A stretch of 64,000 nt of DNA from contig JAHJME010000044.1 of assembly GCA_018821435.1 (NCBI GenBank), positions 1 through 64,000 of the forward strand, written 5' to 3'. The first letter of the stretch is position 1; every line of letters begins with the position of its first letter. Origin of the DNA: Alphaproteobacteria bacterium (GTDB lineage: Bacteria > Pseudomonadota > Alphaproteobacteria > Caulobacterales > Caulobacteraceae). The notes beneath the pieces are model-generated. The model saw nothing but the letters and a program-made list of their open reading frames with translations, was not told the origin of the DNA and made no database searches. Below are positions 16,872-24,530 of this stretch, piece by piece. Made by a program: the position numbers and the translations under genes.

Positions 16872-17060
16872 ATGACCAAGGGTGAAGAATACCAGAAGCG
16901 CGCGCTGGCCGCGGAAGCGCACGCCGAGACGTCGCTTGGCATCACGCGCGCCCATTTCCTCGAGTCCGCCAAACAGTGGCACGAGAAGGCGCGCGAGGCC
17001 GGATATCAGCCGATCGTGGAGAAAACACGCCGCTCGCGCGGGTCGGCAAGCACCGAGTAG
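16872..17060 (+). CDS. Small hypothetical protein (62 aa)
   Basis: From ATG at 16872 the product is 62 residues: MTKGEEYQKRALAAEAHAET, a helical middle, then a basic tail ending SRGSASTE. It is probably one or two amphipathic helices. The pattern 'KRAxxAExxAxxSxxxxxRxxFLxxAxxW' recalls small conserved proteins of unknown function in Caulobacter and rhizobia, recalled but not checked. TAAGG lies about 10 bases upstream as a weak binding site. There is no clear operon partner. Confidence 0.6.
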   Translation: MTKGEEYQKRALAAEAHAETSLGITRAHFLESAKQWHEKAREAGYQPIVEKTRRSRGSASTE

Positions 17061-17181
17061 AACCGCCTCAATTTCCAGTACGCTAGCCGACCTCCCCGCG
17101 GCGCACGGGCGCCAACCCCGCGGCCCCCGCTGAAGCGCAGTTGCGGAACGCCCACCCGGGCTTGCCATGGAGCCAAGCCGC

Positions 17182-17343
17182 ATGACCGACAATCCGGACG
17201 AAACGCCGATCAAGCGGGCCCTGCGGCTGAAGCAAGCGGCGCTCGACGCCAAGCCGAAGCCGCCTCGGGGTGGGCGCTTCCAAAGGGAACAGGCGGCGGC
17301 CAAACAAGGATCGTCCAAGGCGCGACCGTGGACATCTCGGTAG
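17182..17343 (+). CDS. Small basic conserved-type protein (53 aa)
   Basis: ATG at 17182 is preceded by GGAG at good spacing. The product begins MTDNPDETPIKRALRLKQAA, continues through KPKPPRGGRFQREQAAAK and ends ARPWTSR. It is strongly basic and likely unstructured, with a short helix. A start 15 bases upstream (17167) is possible. Codon use (GC-rich third positions) and the recognisable 'TPIKRALRLKQAAL...PRGG.FQREQAA' pattern, which I recall from small Caulobacterales proteins, support it as real. Function unknown. Confidence 0.6.
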   Translation: MTDNPDETPIKRALRLKQAALDAKPKPPRGGRFQREQAAAKQGSSKARPWTSR

Positions 17344-17392
17344 CCTGGGACGGGGCGGCGACGTTGGCGGATTTTCCGCCAAGCCGACCGTC

Positions 17393-17421
17393 CGAACGCC
17401 CGCTAGGGGTAGAAAGCTGAA
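17393..17421. repeat. Degenerate copy of the dispersed repeat
   Basis: GAACGCCCGCTAGGGGTAGA followed by AAGCTGAAG resembles the consensus GAATGCCCGCTAAGGGTCGA...GCGG. It lies between the small basic protein and the 3' end of the NmrA-like gene. Confidence 0.5.
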
Positions 17422-17432
17422 GCCGCCTACCT

Positions 17433-18407
17433 TTAACGGACCAGTCCCTTGTCGCGGGCGTATCGAGCCACTGTCTCCTCGACCGTCGGCGCCTCGCCAA
17501 ACAGCGCCTTCTGCTCGTGAGGTTCGCGGCTGACATAGCCGCCCTGGCGAACCCACCGCATCACGATGAGCTGGTCGCGGAGACGGGGTGCAAACAGGGT
17601 GACCAACGGCAGCAGTGGCGTGAGCCAGGCGGGGAACACCGGCTTGGCGCGAATAGGTCGCCCCAGCACCTTCGTGAAGGCGGCGGCCACCTTTTCGCCC
17701 GTCCCTGGTATCTCCGAGCCGATGTCGACGCTGCCCTTCATCGCCGAGGCCGGCAGGTCGAGGGCAGCGATTGCGGCGTAGCGGGCTAGGTCGCGGGCAT
17801 ACAACAGCGCCATAGGAGCGCCCGGCATGATGTCGGGGAACACGCCCTTGGCGATGTTCTCCGGCACGATGTCGCGCGAACGGTCGATGAAGGCGCCTGC
17901 GCGCAGGGAAAGGTAGGGTTGCCCGATCGCTTTCAGGTGCGTCTCGGCCTCGAACTTCTGGCTAAAATGCGGGACGTTCGGCGCGCGATCGCAGCCCAAG
18001 ATGGAGATGAGGATGAAGCGCGGCACGCCCGCCGCCTTGGTGGCGTCGATCAGGTTCCGATAGCCCTCTGTGTCCGCCTTGGAGTTGTCAGCCTTGGTCT
18101 TGGCGGAGTGGGCGGAGAAGCCCGCCGCGCTGGCGATCACCGCAGCTGCGCGCGGCTCCGCCCCCATTGCCGATTGCAGAGAGGCCGCGTCGTTTAGGTC
18201 GCCTACAACGAAATCGGTGACGCCGAGCGCCCGCAGCGACGTCCTGTTGCTGGTCGCGCGGACCATGGCGCGCACGTGGACGCCGCGCTTGATCAACGCC
18301 TCAACGATGTAGCCGCCGAGGTGTCCGGTCGCGCCTACGACGGTCACGACCCTCGTATCCGCTTCGGCGGCGACCGTCGGCCCGGCGATTGGCTGCGGCG
18401 TGGTCAT
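17433..18407 (-). CDS. NmrA-like atypical SDR, NAD(P)-binding
   Basis: 324 residues. After a short N-terminal extension, the dinucleotide motif VVTVVGATGHLGGYIVEAL appears at about residues 20-38, with RAMVRATSNR for NADP-type recognition. LISILGCDRAPN, HFSQKFEAE and YLSLRAGAFID follow the NmrA/TMR-like pattern. The classical YxxxK is not evident, so it may be a sensor or a quinone/NADPH-dependent reductase. A GGAGA binding site precedes ATG 18407. Upstream lies a divergent TetR gene with two matching palindromic operators overlapping this gene's promoter, so TetR control is very likely. Confidence 0.87.
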   Translation of the reverse strand: MTTPQPIAGPTVAAEADTRVVTVVGATGHLGGYIVEALIKRGVHVRAMVRATSNRTSLRALGVTDFVVGDLNDAASLQSAMGAEPRAAAVIASAAGFSAHSAKTKADNSKADTEGYRNLIDATKAAGVPRFILISILGCDRAPNVPHFSQKFEAETHLKAIGQPYLSLRAGAFIDRSRDIVPENIAKGVFPDIMPGAPMALLYARDLARYAAIAALDLPASAMKGSVDIGSEIPGTGEKVAAAFTKVLGRPIRAKPVFPAWLTPLLPLVTLFAPRLRDQLIVMRWVRQGGYVSREPHEQKALFGEAPTVEETVARYARDKGLVR

Positions 18408-18424
18408 AGAGTAAGTCTCCGTCG

Positions 18425-19099
18425 ATGGAACGCAATCGTATCGACGAGATAGCCGCTTCAGAAGTGGAACGCAACCGTTCCGTTTCGTCGGCGTCGCCTG
18501 GCGACCGTCTAAGCGGGGCGGCAGTCAAACGCCCGCGGGTCACCGATGCCCTCACCCGCACATTTTTCGAAGAGTGGGCGCGGGTGGGATACGGCGCTCT
18601 GAGCCTGGAAACAGTGGCGCGCAAAGCAGGCGTTGGAAAAGCCGCCCTCTATCGTCGATGGCGCTCCAAGGCCGACATGGCGAGCGACCTCGTCAAGCAG
18701 ATCGCGGCTGTGGCGCCCGCGCAACTTGCCGGTAACGACCGCGGATCGCTGGAGGCCGACCTGCACGCCATGCTGCTGGTGGGCGCACGCATGATGCGTG
18801 ATCCCCTGGTGCGCCGCATCATGCCGGACCTCTACGCCGCTCTCCACCGCGAGCCCGCGCTGGCGGCGGCGCTGCGCCCCGGCGAGGCGGTGCGCGGAGA
18901 AAAGGTCAGGATGGTGATTGATCGAGCTGTCGCCCGTGGTGAGCTCGCCGCCGAAATCGACCCGCGCCAAGCGGCCAACCTTCTGATTGGGCCCCTTTAT
19001 TGGCAACTCGTCGTCCTGGGACACCGCACCGATCGTGCCCAAATCCGCTCGCTCGCCCGCGCGACAGCGGCGGCGCTGAAGTCGGTGAGCGTTGCTTGA
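18425..19099 (+). CDS. TetR/AcrR family regulator
   Basis: 224 residues. The N-terminal HTH runs about residues 38-85: RVTDALTRTFFEEWARVGYG, then LETVARKAGVGKAALYRRWRSKADM, the standard TetR DNA-binding helices. The C-terminal ligand domain ends in VLGHRTDRAQIRSLARATAA, of the TetR_C_16/33-like type. The ATG at 18425 has no clear binding site. GTG at 18464 is an in-frame alternative. With either start the operators overlap the first codons, so the message may be leaderless. Divergence from the SDR gene indicates it represses that gene, and probably itself. Confidence 0.88.
   Translation: MERNRIDEIAASEVERNRSVSSASPGDRLSGAAVKRPRVTDALTRTFFEEWARVGYGALSLETVARKAGVGKAALYRRWRSKADMASDLVKQIAAVAPAQLAGNDRGSLEADLHAMLLVGARMMRDPLVRRIMPDLYAALHREPALAAALRPGEAVRGEKVRMVIDRAVARGELAAEIDPRQAANLLIGPLYWQLVVLGHRTDRAQIRSLARATAAALKSVSVA
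18427..18442. promoter_or_regulatory. TetR-type operator, imperfect copy
   Basis: GGAACGCAATCGTATC: the left half equals that of the perfect site at 18466-18481 and the right half differs at two positions. It lies just downstream of the SDR -10 element. The two sites are 39 bases apart start to start. Confidence 0.6.
18446..18474 (-). promoter_or_regulatory. Predicted promoter of the SDR gene
   Basis: Minus-strand TTGCGT (18469-18474) and TATCTC (18446-18451) are separated by 17 bases. The -35 hexamer lies inside the perfect palindromic operator, and the second operator follows the -10. Binding of a repressor at both would block this promoter. Confidence 0.5.
18466..18481. promoter_or_regulatory. 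TetR-type operator, perfect palindrome
   Basis: GGAACGCAACCGTTCC has 6-base arms (GGAACG/CGTTCC) around a 4-base centre. It overlaps the SDR promoter -35 and the first codons of the divergent TetR gene. Confidence 0.65.
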
Positions 19100-19108
19100 G
19101 AGTCCGAC

Positions 19109-19186
19109 ATGGGTCGAAAGCGAATATTGGCCCTCCGCCCGAAACCAGCCCCTAAACCTGTCCGCTGGAAAGTGGACGTTGGGGAC
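19109..19186. repeat. Two degenerate copies of the dispersed repeat
   Basis: GGGTCGAAAGCGAATATTGG (19111-19130) and TCCGCTGGAAAGTGGACGTT (19160-19179) both match parts of the consensus CCGCTaaGGGTCGAAaGCGGACgTTGGC. They lie between the TetR gene and the NTF2-like gene. No other gene is seen in 19100-19276. Confidence 0.5.
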
Positions 19187-19276
19187 GTCAGCGAGGGGCG
19201 GATTGCGGAACTTCCGGACTGTTCCGTGTCGGTTATGGTGAGGCTTGACCGATTGGTCTGGAGGGAAGCCTTGAAA

Positions 19277-19798
19277 ATGCGATCTATCATGGCCGCGGCG
19301 CTGCTGGTTTCGCTCATCGCGGCGCCGGCCTCCGCCTTCGATCAGCCGATGAGGGTCCCTCAAGGCCTTGAAGCTGCGATCCAGGAGAGCCACGAAGCGC
19401 TACGCCGGATTCTGAACGGCGACCCGTCGGGTTATGCCGCCTTGTTCGCGGATCGGGACGACATCACCTTGGGCAACCCCTTTGGCCCCTTTGGAAAGGG
19501 GCGCGAGGCGGTGCTGAAGGCGCTCAACAACGCATCGACGAAGTATCGCGATGGATCGGTCGTCGCGGTCGACCGCATCGCCGTGTACGGCAACGATCGA
19601 TTCATCTGCTTGGTGGAGATCGAGCACGACCGGGCGAAGCTGGGGGACGCCAAGGATTTCTCCGAGTTCGCCGCCCGGGTGACCAGCGTTTACGAGAGGA
19701 TCGGCGGTCGCTGGCGACTTGTGCATCGGCACGCCGATCCAATCACCACAGCGCGTCCGGCGGAGTCGATGCTGGGTCTGCCGCCTACGATTCGCTAA
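19277..19798 (+). CDS. Secreted NTF2/SnoaL-like protein
   Basis: 173 residues from the ATG at 19277, which opens a clean signal peptide (MRSIMAAALLVSLIAAPASA). The mature part is one NTF2-like fold. AAIQESHEALRRILNGDPSG is helix 1. DDITLGNPFGPFGKGREAV, YRDGSVVAVDRIAVYG and the final strand RIGGRWRLVHRHAD match DUF4440/SnoaL_3 proteins. These often act as small-molecule isomerases or binding domains, and no substrate is indicated. The longer frame from 19109 is rejected because its first 56 residues are encoded by the intergenic repeat copies. Confidence 0.8.
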   Translation: MRSIMAAALLVSLIAAPASAFDQPMRVPQGLEAAIQESHEALRRILNGDPSGYAALFADRDDITLGNPFGPFGKGREAVLKALNNASTKYRDGSVVAVDRIAVYGNDRFICLVEIEHDRAKLGDAKDFSEFAARVTSVYERIGGRWRLVHRHADPITTARPAESMLGLPPTIR

Positions 19799-19820
19799 CC
19801 GTCGAAGCGGCGGATGCGTC

Positions 19821-19856
19821 GGAATGCCCGCTAAGGGTCGAACGCGGTCCTTGGCC
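19821..19856. repeat. Best copy of the dispersed intergenic repeat
   Basis: GGAATGCCCGCTAAGGGTCG followed by AACGCGGTCCTTGGCC. The core CCGCT...GCGG is weakly palindromic. Further fragments follow at about 19863-19910 (GGAAAGCAGACC, GAGAAGCGGACGCCGCGAA). The 19799-19960 gap contains no gene. Confidence 0.55.
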
Positions 19857-19960
19857 CCAAGCCGGAAAGCAGACCCTCACCCCGACGCCCGAGAAGCGGA
19901 CGCCGCGAATGTCAGCTAGCAGTAACAGGCGGACCAACCTTCGCCCAGGTCCCGCGCCCT

Positions 19961-20887
19961 TCACCCCTGCCGCCGCCCTGCCCCCGGATGGCGGTTCAGC
20001 TGGCCCAGCTTCTGGTTGATCGCGCCGACCGCGCGCCGCGCCGTCGCCAGGTCGGCGGGGGCCAGCCGCTCGGCGATAGCCTGGGCCTGGTCGGCCAGCA
20101 TCCAGTCGCGGAACTGGCAGGCCTCGGCGATCTCGATGGCGAAGGCGGGGTGTTCGCGAACCCAGTTGTAGAGGGTGTCCGCGCACGGCATCCCGGGCTC
20201 GCGGCCCAGGCTGAACAGGGAGGCGCCGTCGGCGATGCGGCGGACGATCTCGTGGGTGAGCTGGGCGCAAAGCGCCTGGGCGCCGGCGCGGCGCCGGGCC
20301 GGAAAGCCGATCTTCATGGCCGAGCGCAGGGCGGCGTCGAAATCCGGGTCGGCCGCGCACCACCGCTTCAGGCCGGTCGCGCCGGGCAGGCTGGGATCGC
20401 GGTGGAGTTGCGCCAGGGTCGCGCCCCGCAGCACGGCCAGCATGATCCGGTCGGCGACGGCCTGATCGAAGGGCATGCGGGCGCGACGGTGGCCGTAGCG
20501 GCGGCGCTCGGGATCGGCGAAGGCCTTGGCCGCCTCCAGGTCGGCGGCGAAGGCCGGGTCCTGGCGCTTCCAGGCGTCGAGGGCGCGACGGTTCGGCAAG
20601 TCGGGCCGGCGCAGCAGCCGGCTCAGCGGTTCGCCGCGACGGACGCGCAGCAGCAGATCGGCGGCGCGCGTCGGGTTGAACGGGTGACGCTCGCGCGGGC
20701 GACACACCGCCCGGCCGTGGGCGATGAGCGCGGCCAGGTGCGGATCCGCCCGCGCCCACCTGAGCAGCGTCCGCTGACTGGGATGGCCGGGCAGGGCGGC
20801 GATCTGCGCCAGGCTCAGCCCGCTGGCGAGGCGGTCGAAGATGAAGTCGGTGATCCGGGCGCGGTCGGCGGCGGCGTAGCTGGGCAT
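19961..20887 (-). CDS. Four tandem terminase-small-subunit-like HTH repeats, orphan protein
   Basis: 308 residues from ATG 20887. The protein is built of four related about 62-70-residue units at roughly 8-60, 70-123, 140-193 and 208-260. Each has a helix, a 'G-x-(S/P/T)-L' turn, an 'LP/MP' second helix, and a conserved Trp (W44, W106, W176, W242) followed by 'xxxxPxF'. This unit resembles the DNA-binding HTH of Sf6-type phage terminase small subunits, which normally occurs once. The tail (261-308) is helical. There are no phage genes nearby. An alternative ATG at 20974 has a better ribosome site but would place a LexA-type box inside the coding region. Function unknown; DNA binding is inferred. 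Confidence 0.75.
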   Translation of the reverse strand: MPSYAAADRARITDFIFDRLASGLSLAQIAALPGHPSQRTLLRWARADPHLAALIAHGRAVCRPRERHPFNPTRAADLLLRVRRGEPLSRLLRRPDLPNRRALDAWKRQDPAFAADLEAAKAFADPERRRYGHRRARMPFDQAVADRIMLAVLRGATLAQLHRDPSLPGATGLKRWCAADPDFDAALRSAMKIGFPARRRAGAQALCAQLTHEIVRRIADGASLFSLGREPGMPCADTLYNWVREHPAFAIEIAEACQFRDWMLADQAQAIAERLAPADLATARRAVGAINQKLGQLNRHPGAGRRQG

Positions 20888-20919
20888 GCCGGAAGGTATC
20901 ATCGGGCGGGGCGAAATCG

Positions 20920-20934
20920 GAACATTAAGTGAAC
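20920..20934 (-). promoter_or_regulatory. LexA-type SOS box (GTTC-N7-GTTC)
   Basis: On the minus strand GTTCACTTAATGTTC is an exact match to the alphaproteobacterial LexA consensus GTTC-N7-GTTC with an AT-rich spacer. It is 33 bases upstream of the HTH-repeat protein start. Codons across it would be unusually AT-rich at third positions, which supports it being non-coding. About one such match is expected by chance in a window this size, so position is the main argument. Confidence 0.5.
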
Positions 20935-21099
20935 GTTCCGCGATGACGGGGATGTCGTTCTCCCGCTGCCACATTGTGCGCTTCTCCCGGCGTTGCGGCG
21001 GCGGTCCGCCCACCACCCCGCCAAGTCCCTATCGGCGCTTGATTGTCCCGCCCTACCCCCGCTAGGCAGACACGACTGCGCCCCCCACGCGAGATCCGC

Positions 21100-24000
21100 A
21101 TGCCCGTGACCCGCCCCCGTTCCTTGTCGAGCGTCAAATCCGGCGCGGAGTTGTGGACGACGCTGGGGCTGGCGGCGGTCCTGACATTCTTCCTGATCAG
21201 CGGGGCCATCGCCTATCTGAACATCCAGGCGCTGCGGGCGAACGATCAGAACATCCGGCACACGCACGAGGTGATCATCGCGCTGAACGAGATGCTGTCG
21301 ACCACCCAGGACGCCGAGACCGGCCAGCGCGGCTATCTGCTCACCGGCAACGAAGGCTATCTCGCCCCCTACGAGGACGCGGTGGCGAGGCTGGGCGGGC
21401 GCCTGGACGCCATCGCGGCGCTGACCCGCGACAACCCGGCCCAGCAGGCCAACCTGGTCCTGCTGCGGCGGCACGTGGACGCCAAGCTGGCCGAGCTGAA
21501 CCAGACGATCGAACTGCGTAAGACCAGCGGCGTCGAGGCGGCGCTGGCGGTGGTGAACACCAATCGCGGCAAGATCGAGATGGATGCCGTCCGCACCCAG
21601 GCCGAGGTCATGCGGCAGGAGGAAATCCGCCTGCGGACGATCCGCCTCGCGGAGATGTCCACCGCGTTCAGCGCGGCCCAGAGCAGCGGCGTGTTCGCCG
21701 GCCTGCTGGGGGCGGTGCTGACCGTCGCGGTGTTCATGCTGATCCGCCGCAACGCCGCCGCCCGGACGCGGCAGGAGTGGCTGCAGTCCGGCCAGGTCGG
21801 GCTGTCCGAGGCGATGATGGGCGACAAGTCGGTGGAGGAGCTGGCCGACAGCATCCTGGCCTTCCTGGCGCGCTATCTGGGCTTCCAGGCCGGCGCGCTG
21901 TTCAAGGGCGAGGGCAAGACCTACACCCGCGCCGCGACCCTGGGCGTCCCGGCGGACGCGGACATTCCGGTTCGGTTCAGCGTCAAGGAAGGGCTGCTGG
22001 GCCAGGTGGCGGCGGAGGGGCGGCCGACCCTCGTGCGCGACGTGCCCAAGGGCTATCTGACCATCGGCTCGGCGTTCGGCCAGGACGCGCCCAAGCACCT
22101 GCTCATCGTCCCGACCCGCGCCGACGACGTCGTCAACGCGGTGATCGAGCTGGGCTTCCTGCACGCGGTCGACGAGCGGGTCCTGGAGCTGCTGGACCAG
22201 GCCTCGGCCTCGATCGGCATCGCGCTGCGCTCCGCGCGCTATCGGACCCAGCTGCAGGACGTGCTGGAGGAGACCCAGCGCCAGGCCGAGGAACTGCAGG
22301 TCCAGAGCGAGGAGCTGCGCGTCTCCAACGAGGAGCTGGAGGAACAGGGCCGGGCGCTGAAGGAATCCCAGGTCCGGCTGGAGCAGCAGCAGGTCGAGCT
22401 GGAGCAGACCAACAGCCAGCTGGAGGAGCAGGCCCAGACGCTGGAATCCCAGCGCGACGACCTGGAGCGCACCACGGCGGCGGTGCAGCTGAAGGCGCGC
22501 GAGCTCGAGCAGGCCAGCCAGTACAAGTCGGACTTCCTGGCCAACATGTCCCACGAGCTGCGCACGCCGCTCAACTCGCTGCTGATCCTGTCCAAGCTGC
22601 TGGGCGACAACCCGGACGGCAACCTATCGGCCGAGCAGGTGAAGTACGCCCAGACCATCCGGTCGTCGGGCAACGACCTGCTGACGCTGATCAACGACAT
22701 CCTGGACCTGTCGAAGATCGAGGCCGGCCAGATCCAGATCCAGACCGAGCACCTGCCGCTGCAGCGGCTGGCCGCCGACCTGCGGCAGACGTTCCAGCCC
22801 GTCGCCGACGAGCGCAAGCTGACCTTCGAGATCGTCATCGCCGACGACGCCCCCGCCGCCATCGAGTCGGATCGCCAGCGGCTGGAGCAGGTGCTGAAGA
22901 ACCTGCTGTCCAATGCGTTCAAGTTCACCGAGCGCGGCGGCGTTCGCCTGGTCGTCTCGCCGGCCGGCGCCGATCGCCTGGCCCTGGCGGTGACGGACAC
23001 CGGGATCGGCATCTCGACCGAGCAGCAGGACAGCATCTTCGAAGCCTTCCGCCAGGCGGACGGCACCATCAGCCGCCGGTATGGCGGGACGGGCCTGGGC
23101 CTGTCGATCTCGCGCGAGCTGGCGCGGCTGCTGGGCGGGGCGATCACCCTGGCCAGCGAACCCGGCAAGGGCAGCACCTTCACCGTCACCGTGCCCCGGG
23201 CTTACGACCCCGCGCAGGTGGCGCCGCGCGATCACGCCGAGGCGGCGGGGTCCGGCGCGGCCCTCGCCGCCTCGCCCAAGCCGCCCAAGCCCAAGCGGGT
23301 CCGGCCCAAACTGGACGACGACCGGGACGCGCTGGCCGACACGCGGCGCCTGCTGCTGGTGGTGGAGGACGACGACACCTTCGCCGCCATCGTCCGCGAC
23401 CTGTCCCACGAGATGGGCTTCCAGTGCATCGTCGCCGGGACCGCCGAGGAAGCCCTGATCCTGGCCAAGGAGCACAAGCCCAGCGCCGTGGTCCTGGACG
23501 TCGGCCTGCCCGACCAGTCCGGCCTGACCGTGCTGGACCGCCTAAAGCGCGACGACCTGACCCGCCACATCCCCATCCACGTGGTGTCGGGCTCGGACCA
23601 CAGCCAGACCGCGCTGTCGCTGGGCGCCATCGGCCACCTGCTGAAGCCGGTGAAGCGCGAGGATCTGGCCGAGGTGCTGCAGAGCCTCGAGTCGACGCTG
23701 ACCAAGACCATGCGCCGCGTGCTGATCGTCGAGGACGACGACGTCCAGCGCGACGCCGTCGGCCGGCTGCTGGCCTCACGCGATGTGGAAACGGTCGGCG
23801 TTGGCACGGCGGCGGAGTGCTTGGAGCAGCTTCAGGGCCAGGCGTTCGACTGCATGGTGCTGGACCTGTCACTGCCGGACGCGTCGGGCTTCTCGCTGCT
23901 GGAGACGCTGAGCCAGGGGGGCCACGCGTTCCCGCCGGTGATCGTCTACACGGGCCACGACCTGTCGGCCGACGACGAGCAGCGCCTGCGCCGCTACTCC

Positions 24001-24528
24001 AACTCGATCATCATCAAGGGGGCCAAGTCACCCGAGCGCCTGCTGGACGAGGTGTCGCTGTTCCTGCACCAGGTGGTGGCCGAGCTGCCGCCCGAGCAGC
24101 AGAAGATGATCCAGAAGGCCCGCAATCGCGACGCCGTGCTGGAAGGCCGGCGCGTGCTGATCGTCGAGGACGACGTCCGCAACGTCTACTCCCTTTCCAG
24201 CGTGCTCGAGCCCCGCGGCGCCGTCGTCCAGATCGCCCGCAACGGCCAGGAGGCCATCGACGCCCTGGCGGCCTCGGCGAAAGACCCGTCCCGCGCCATC
24301 GACCTGGTGCTGATGGACGTGATGATGCCGGTCATGGACGGCCTGGTCGCCACCCGCCACATCCGCGGCGATCCCCAGTGGTCGAAACTGCCCATCGTCA
24401 TGCTGACCGCCAAGGCGATGCCCGACGACCAGGAACGTTGCCTCGAAGCCGGCGCTAATGACTACATGGCTAAACCGATCGACGTCGACAAACTGCTCTC
24501 GCTCGTGCGGGTGTGGATGCCCCGGTGA
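21100..24528 (+). CDS. CHASE3-GAF hybrid histidine kinase with three receiver domains
   Basis: 1142 residues from ATG 21100. TM1 is at about 17-40. A CHASE3 sensor follows (DAETGQRGYLLTGNE motif), then TM2 at about 200-220 and a GAF domain (about 240-375). A long Glu/Gln-rich coiled coil (375-465) leads to HisKA with phospho-His 485 in FLANMSHELRTPLN. HATPase motifs are LSNAFKFTERGG, DTGIGI and GTGLGLSISRELA. Three C-terminal receivers have Asp in VVLDVGLPD, MVLDLSLPD and LVLMDVMMP. It is membrane-bound and starts a 4-gene module with CheR, CheB and a receiver-kinase, all with overlapping or nearly overlapping ends. Confidence 0.93.
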   Translation: MPVTRPRSLSSVKSGAELWTTLGLAAVLTFFLISGAIAYLNIQALRANDQNIRHTHEVIIALNEMLSTTQDAETGQRGYLLTGNEGYLAPYEDAVARLGGRLDAIAALTRDNPAQQANLVLLRRHVDAKLAELNQTIELRKTSGVEAALAVVNTNRGKIEMDAVRTQAEVMRQEEIRLRTIRLAEMSTAFSAAQSSGVFAGLLGAVLTVAVFMLIRRNAAARTRQEWLQSGQVGLSEAMMGDKSVEELADSILAFLARYLGFQAGALFKGEGKTYTRAATLGVPADADIPVRFSVKEGLLGQVAAEGRPTLVRDVPKGYLTIGSAFGQDAPKHLLIVPTRADDVVNAVIELGFLHAVDERVLELLDQASASIGIALRSARYRTQLQDVLEETQRQAEELQVQSEELRVSNEELEEQGRALKESQVRLEQQQVELEQTNSQLEEQAQTLESQRDDLERTTAAVQLKARELEQASQYKSDFLANMSHELRTPLNSLLILSKLLGDNPDGNLSAEQVKYAQTIRSSGNDLLTLINDILDLSKIEAGQIQIQTEHLPLQRLAADLRQTFQPVADERKLTFEIVIADDAPAAIESDRQRLEQVLKNLLSNAFKFTERGGVRLVVSPAGADRLALAVTDTGIGISTEQQDSIFEAFRQADGTISRRYGGTGLGLSISRELARLLGGAITLASEPGKGSTFTVTVPRAYDPAQVAPRDHAEAAGSGAALAASPKPPKPKRVRPKLDDDRDALADTRRLLLVVEDDDTFAAIVRDLSHEMGFQCIVAGTAEEALILAKEHKPSAVVLDVGLPDQSGLTVLDRLKRDDLTRHIPIHVVSGSDHSQTALSLGAIGHLLKPVKREDLAEVLQSLESTLTKTMRRVLIVEDDDVQRDAVGRLLASRDVETVGVGTAAECLEQLQGQAFDCMVLDLSLPDASGFSLLETLSQGGHAFPPVIVYTGHDLSADDEQRLRRYSNSIIIKGAKSPERLLDEVSLFLHQVVAELPPEQQKMIQKARNRDAVLEGRRVLIVEDDVRNVYSLSSVLEPRGAVVQIARNGQEAIDALAASAKDPSRAIDLVLMDVMMPVMDGLVATRHIRGDPQWSKLPIVMLTAKAMPDDQERCLEAGANDYMAKPIDVDKLLSLVRVWMPR

Positions 24529-24530
24529 AC

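Noticed and set aside
17083..17556. Minus-strand frames between the small basic protein and the SDR gene
   Set aside because: They have mixed composition and no motif, and they overlap a more credible plus-strand small gene.
19109..19276. N-terminal extension of the NTF2-like protein
   Set aside because: It is encoded by intergenic repeat copies, and a good signal peptide begins at 19277.
21777..24458. An 893-residue frame inside the hybrid kinase gene
   Set aside because: The overlapping frame has intact HisKA, HATPase and receiver motifs; this one is Arg/Pro/Gly low complexity.
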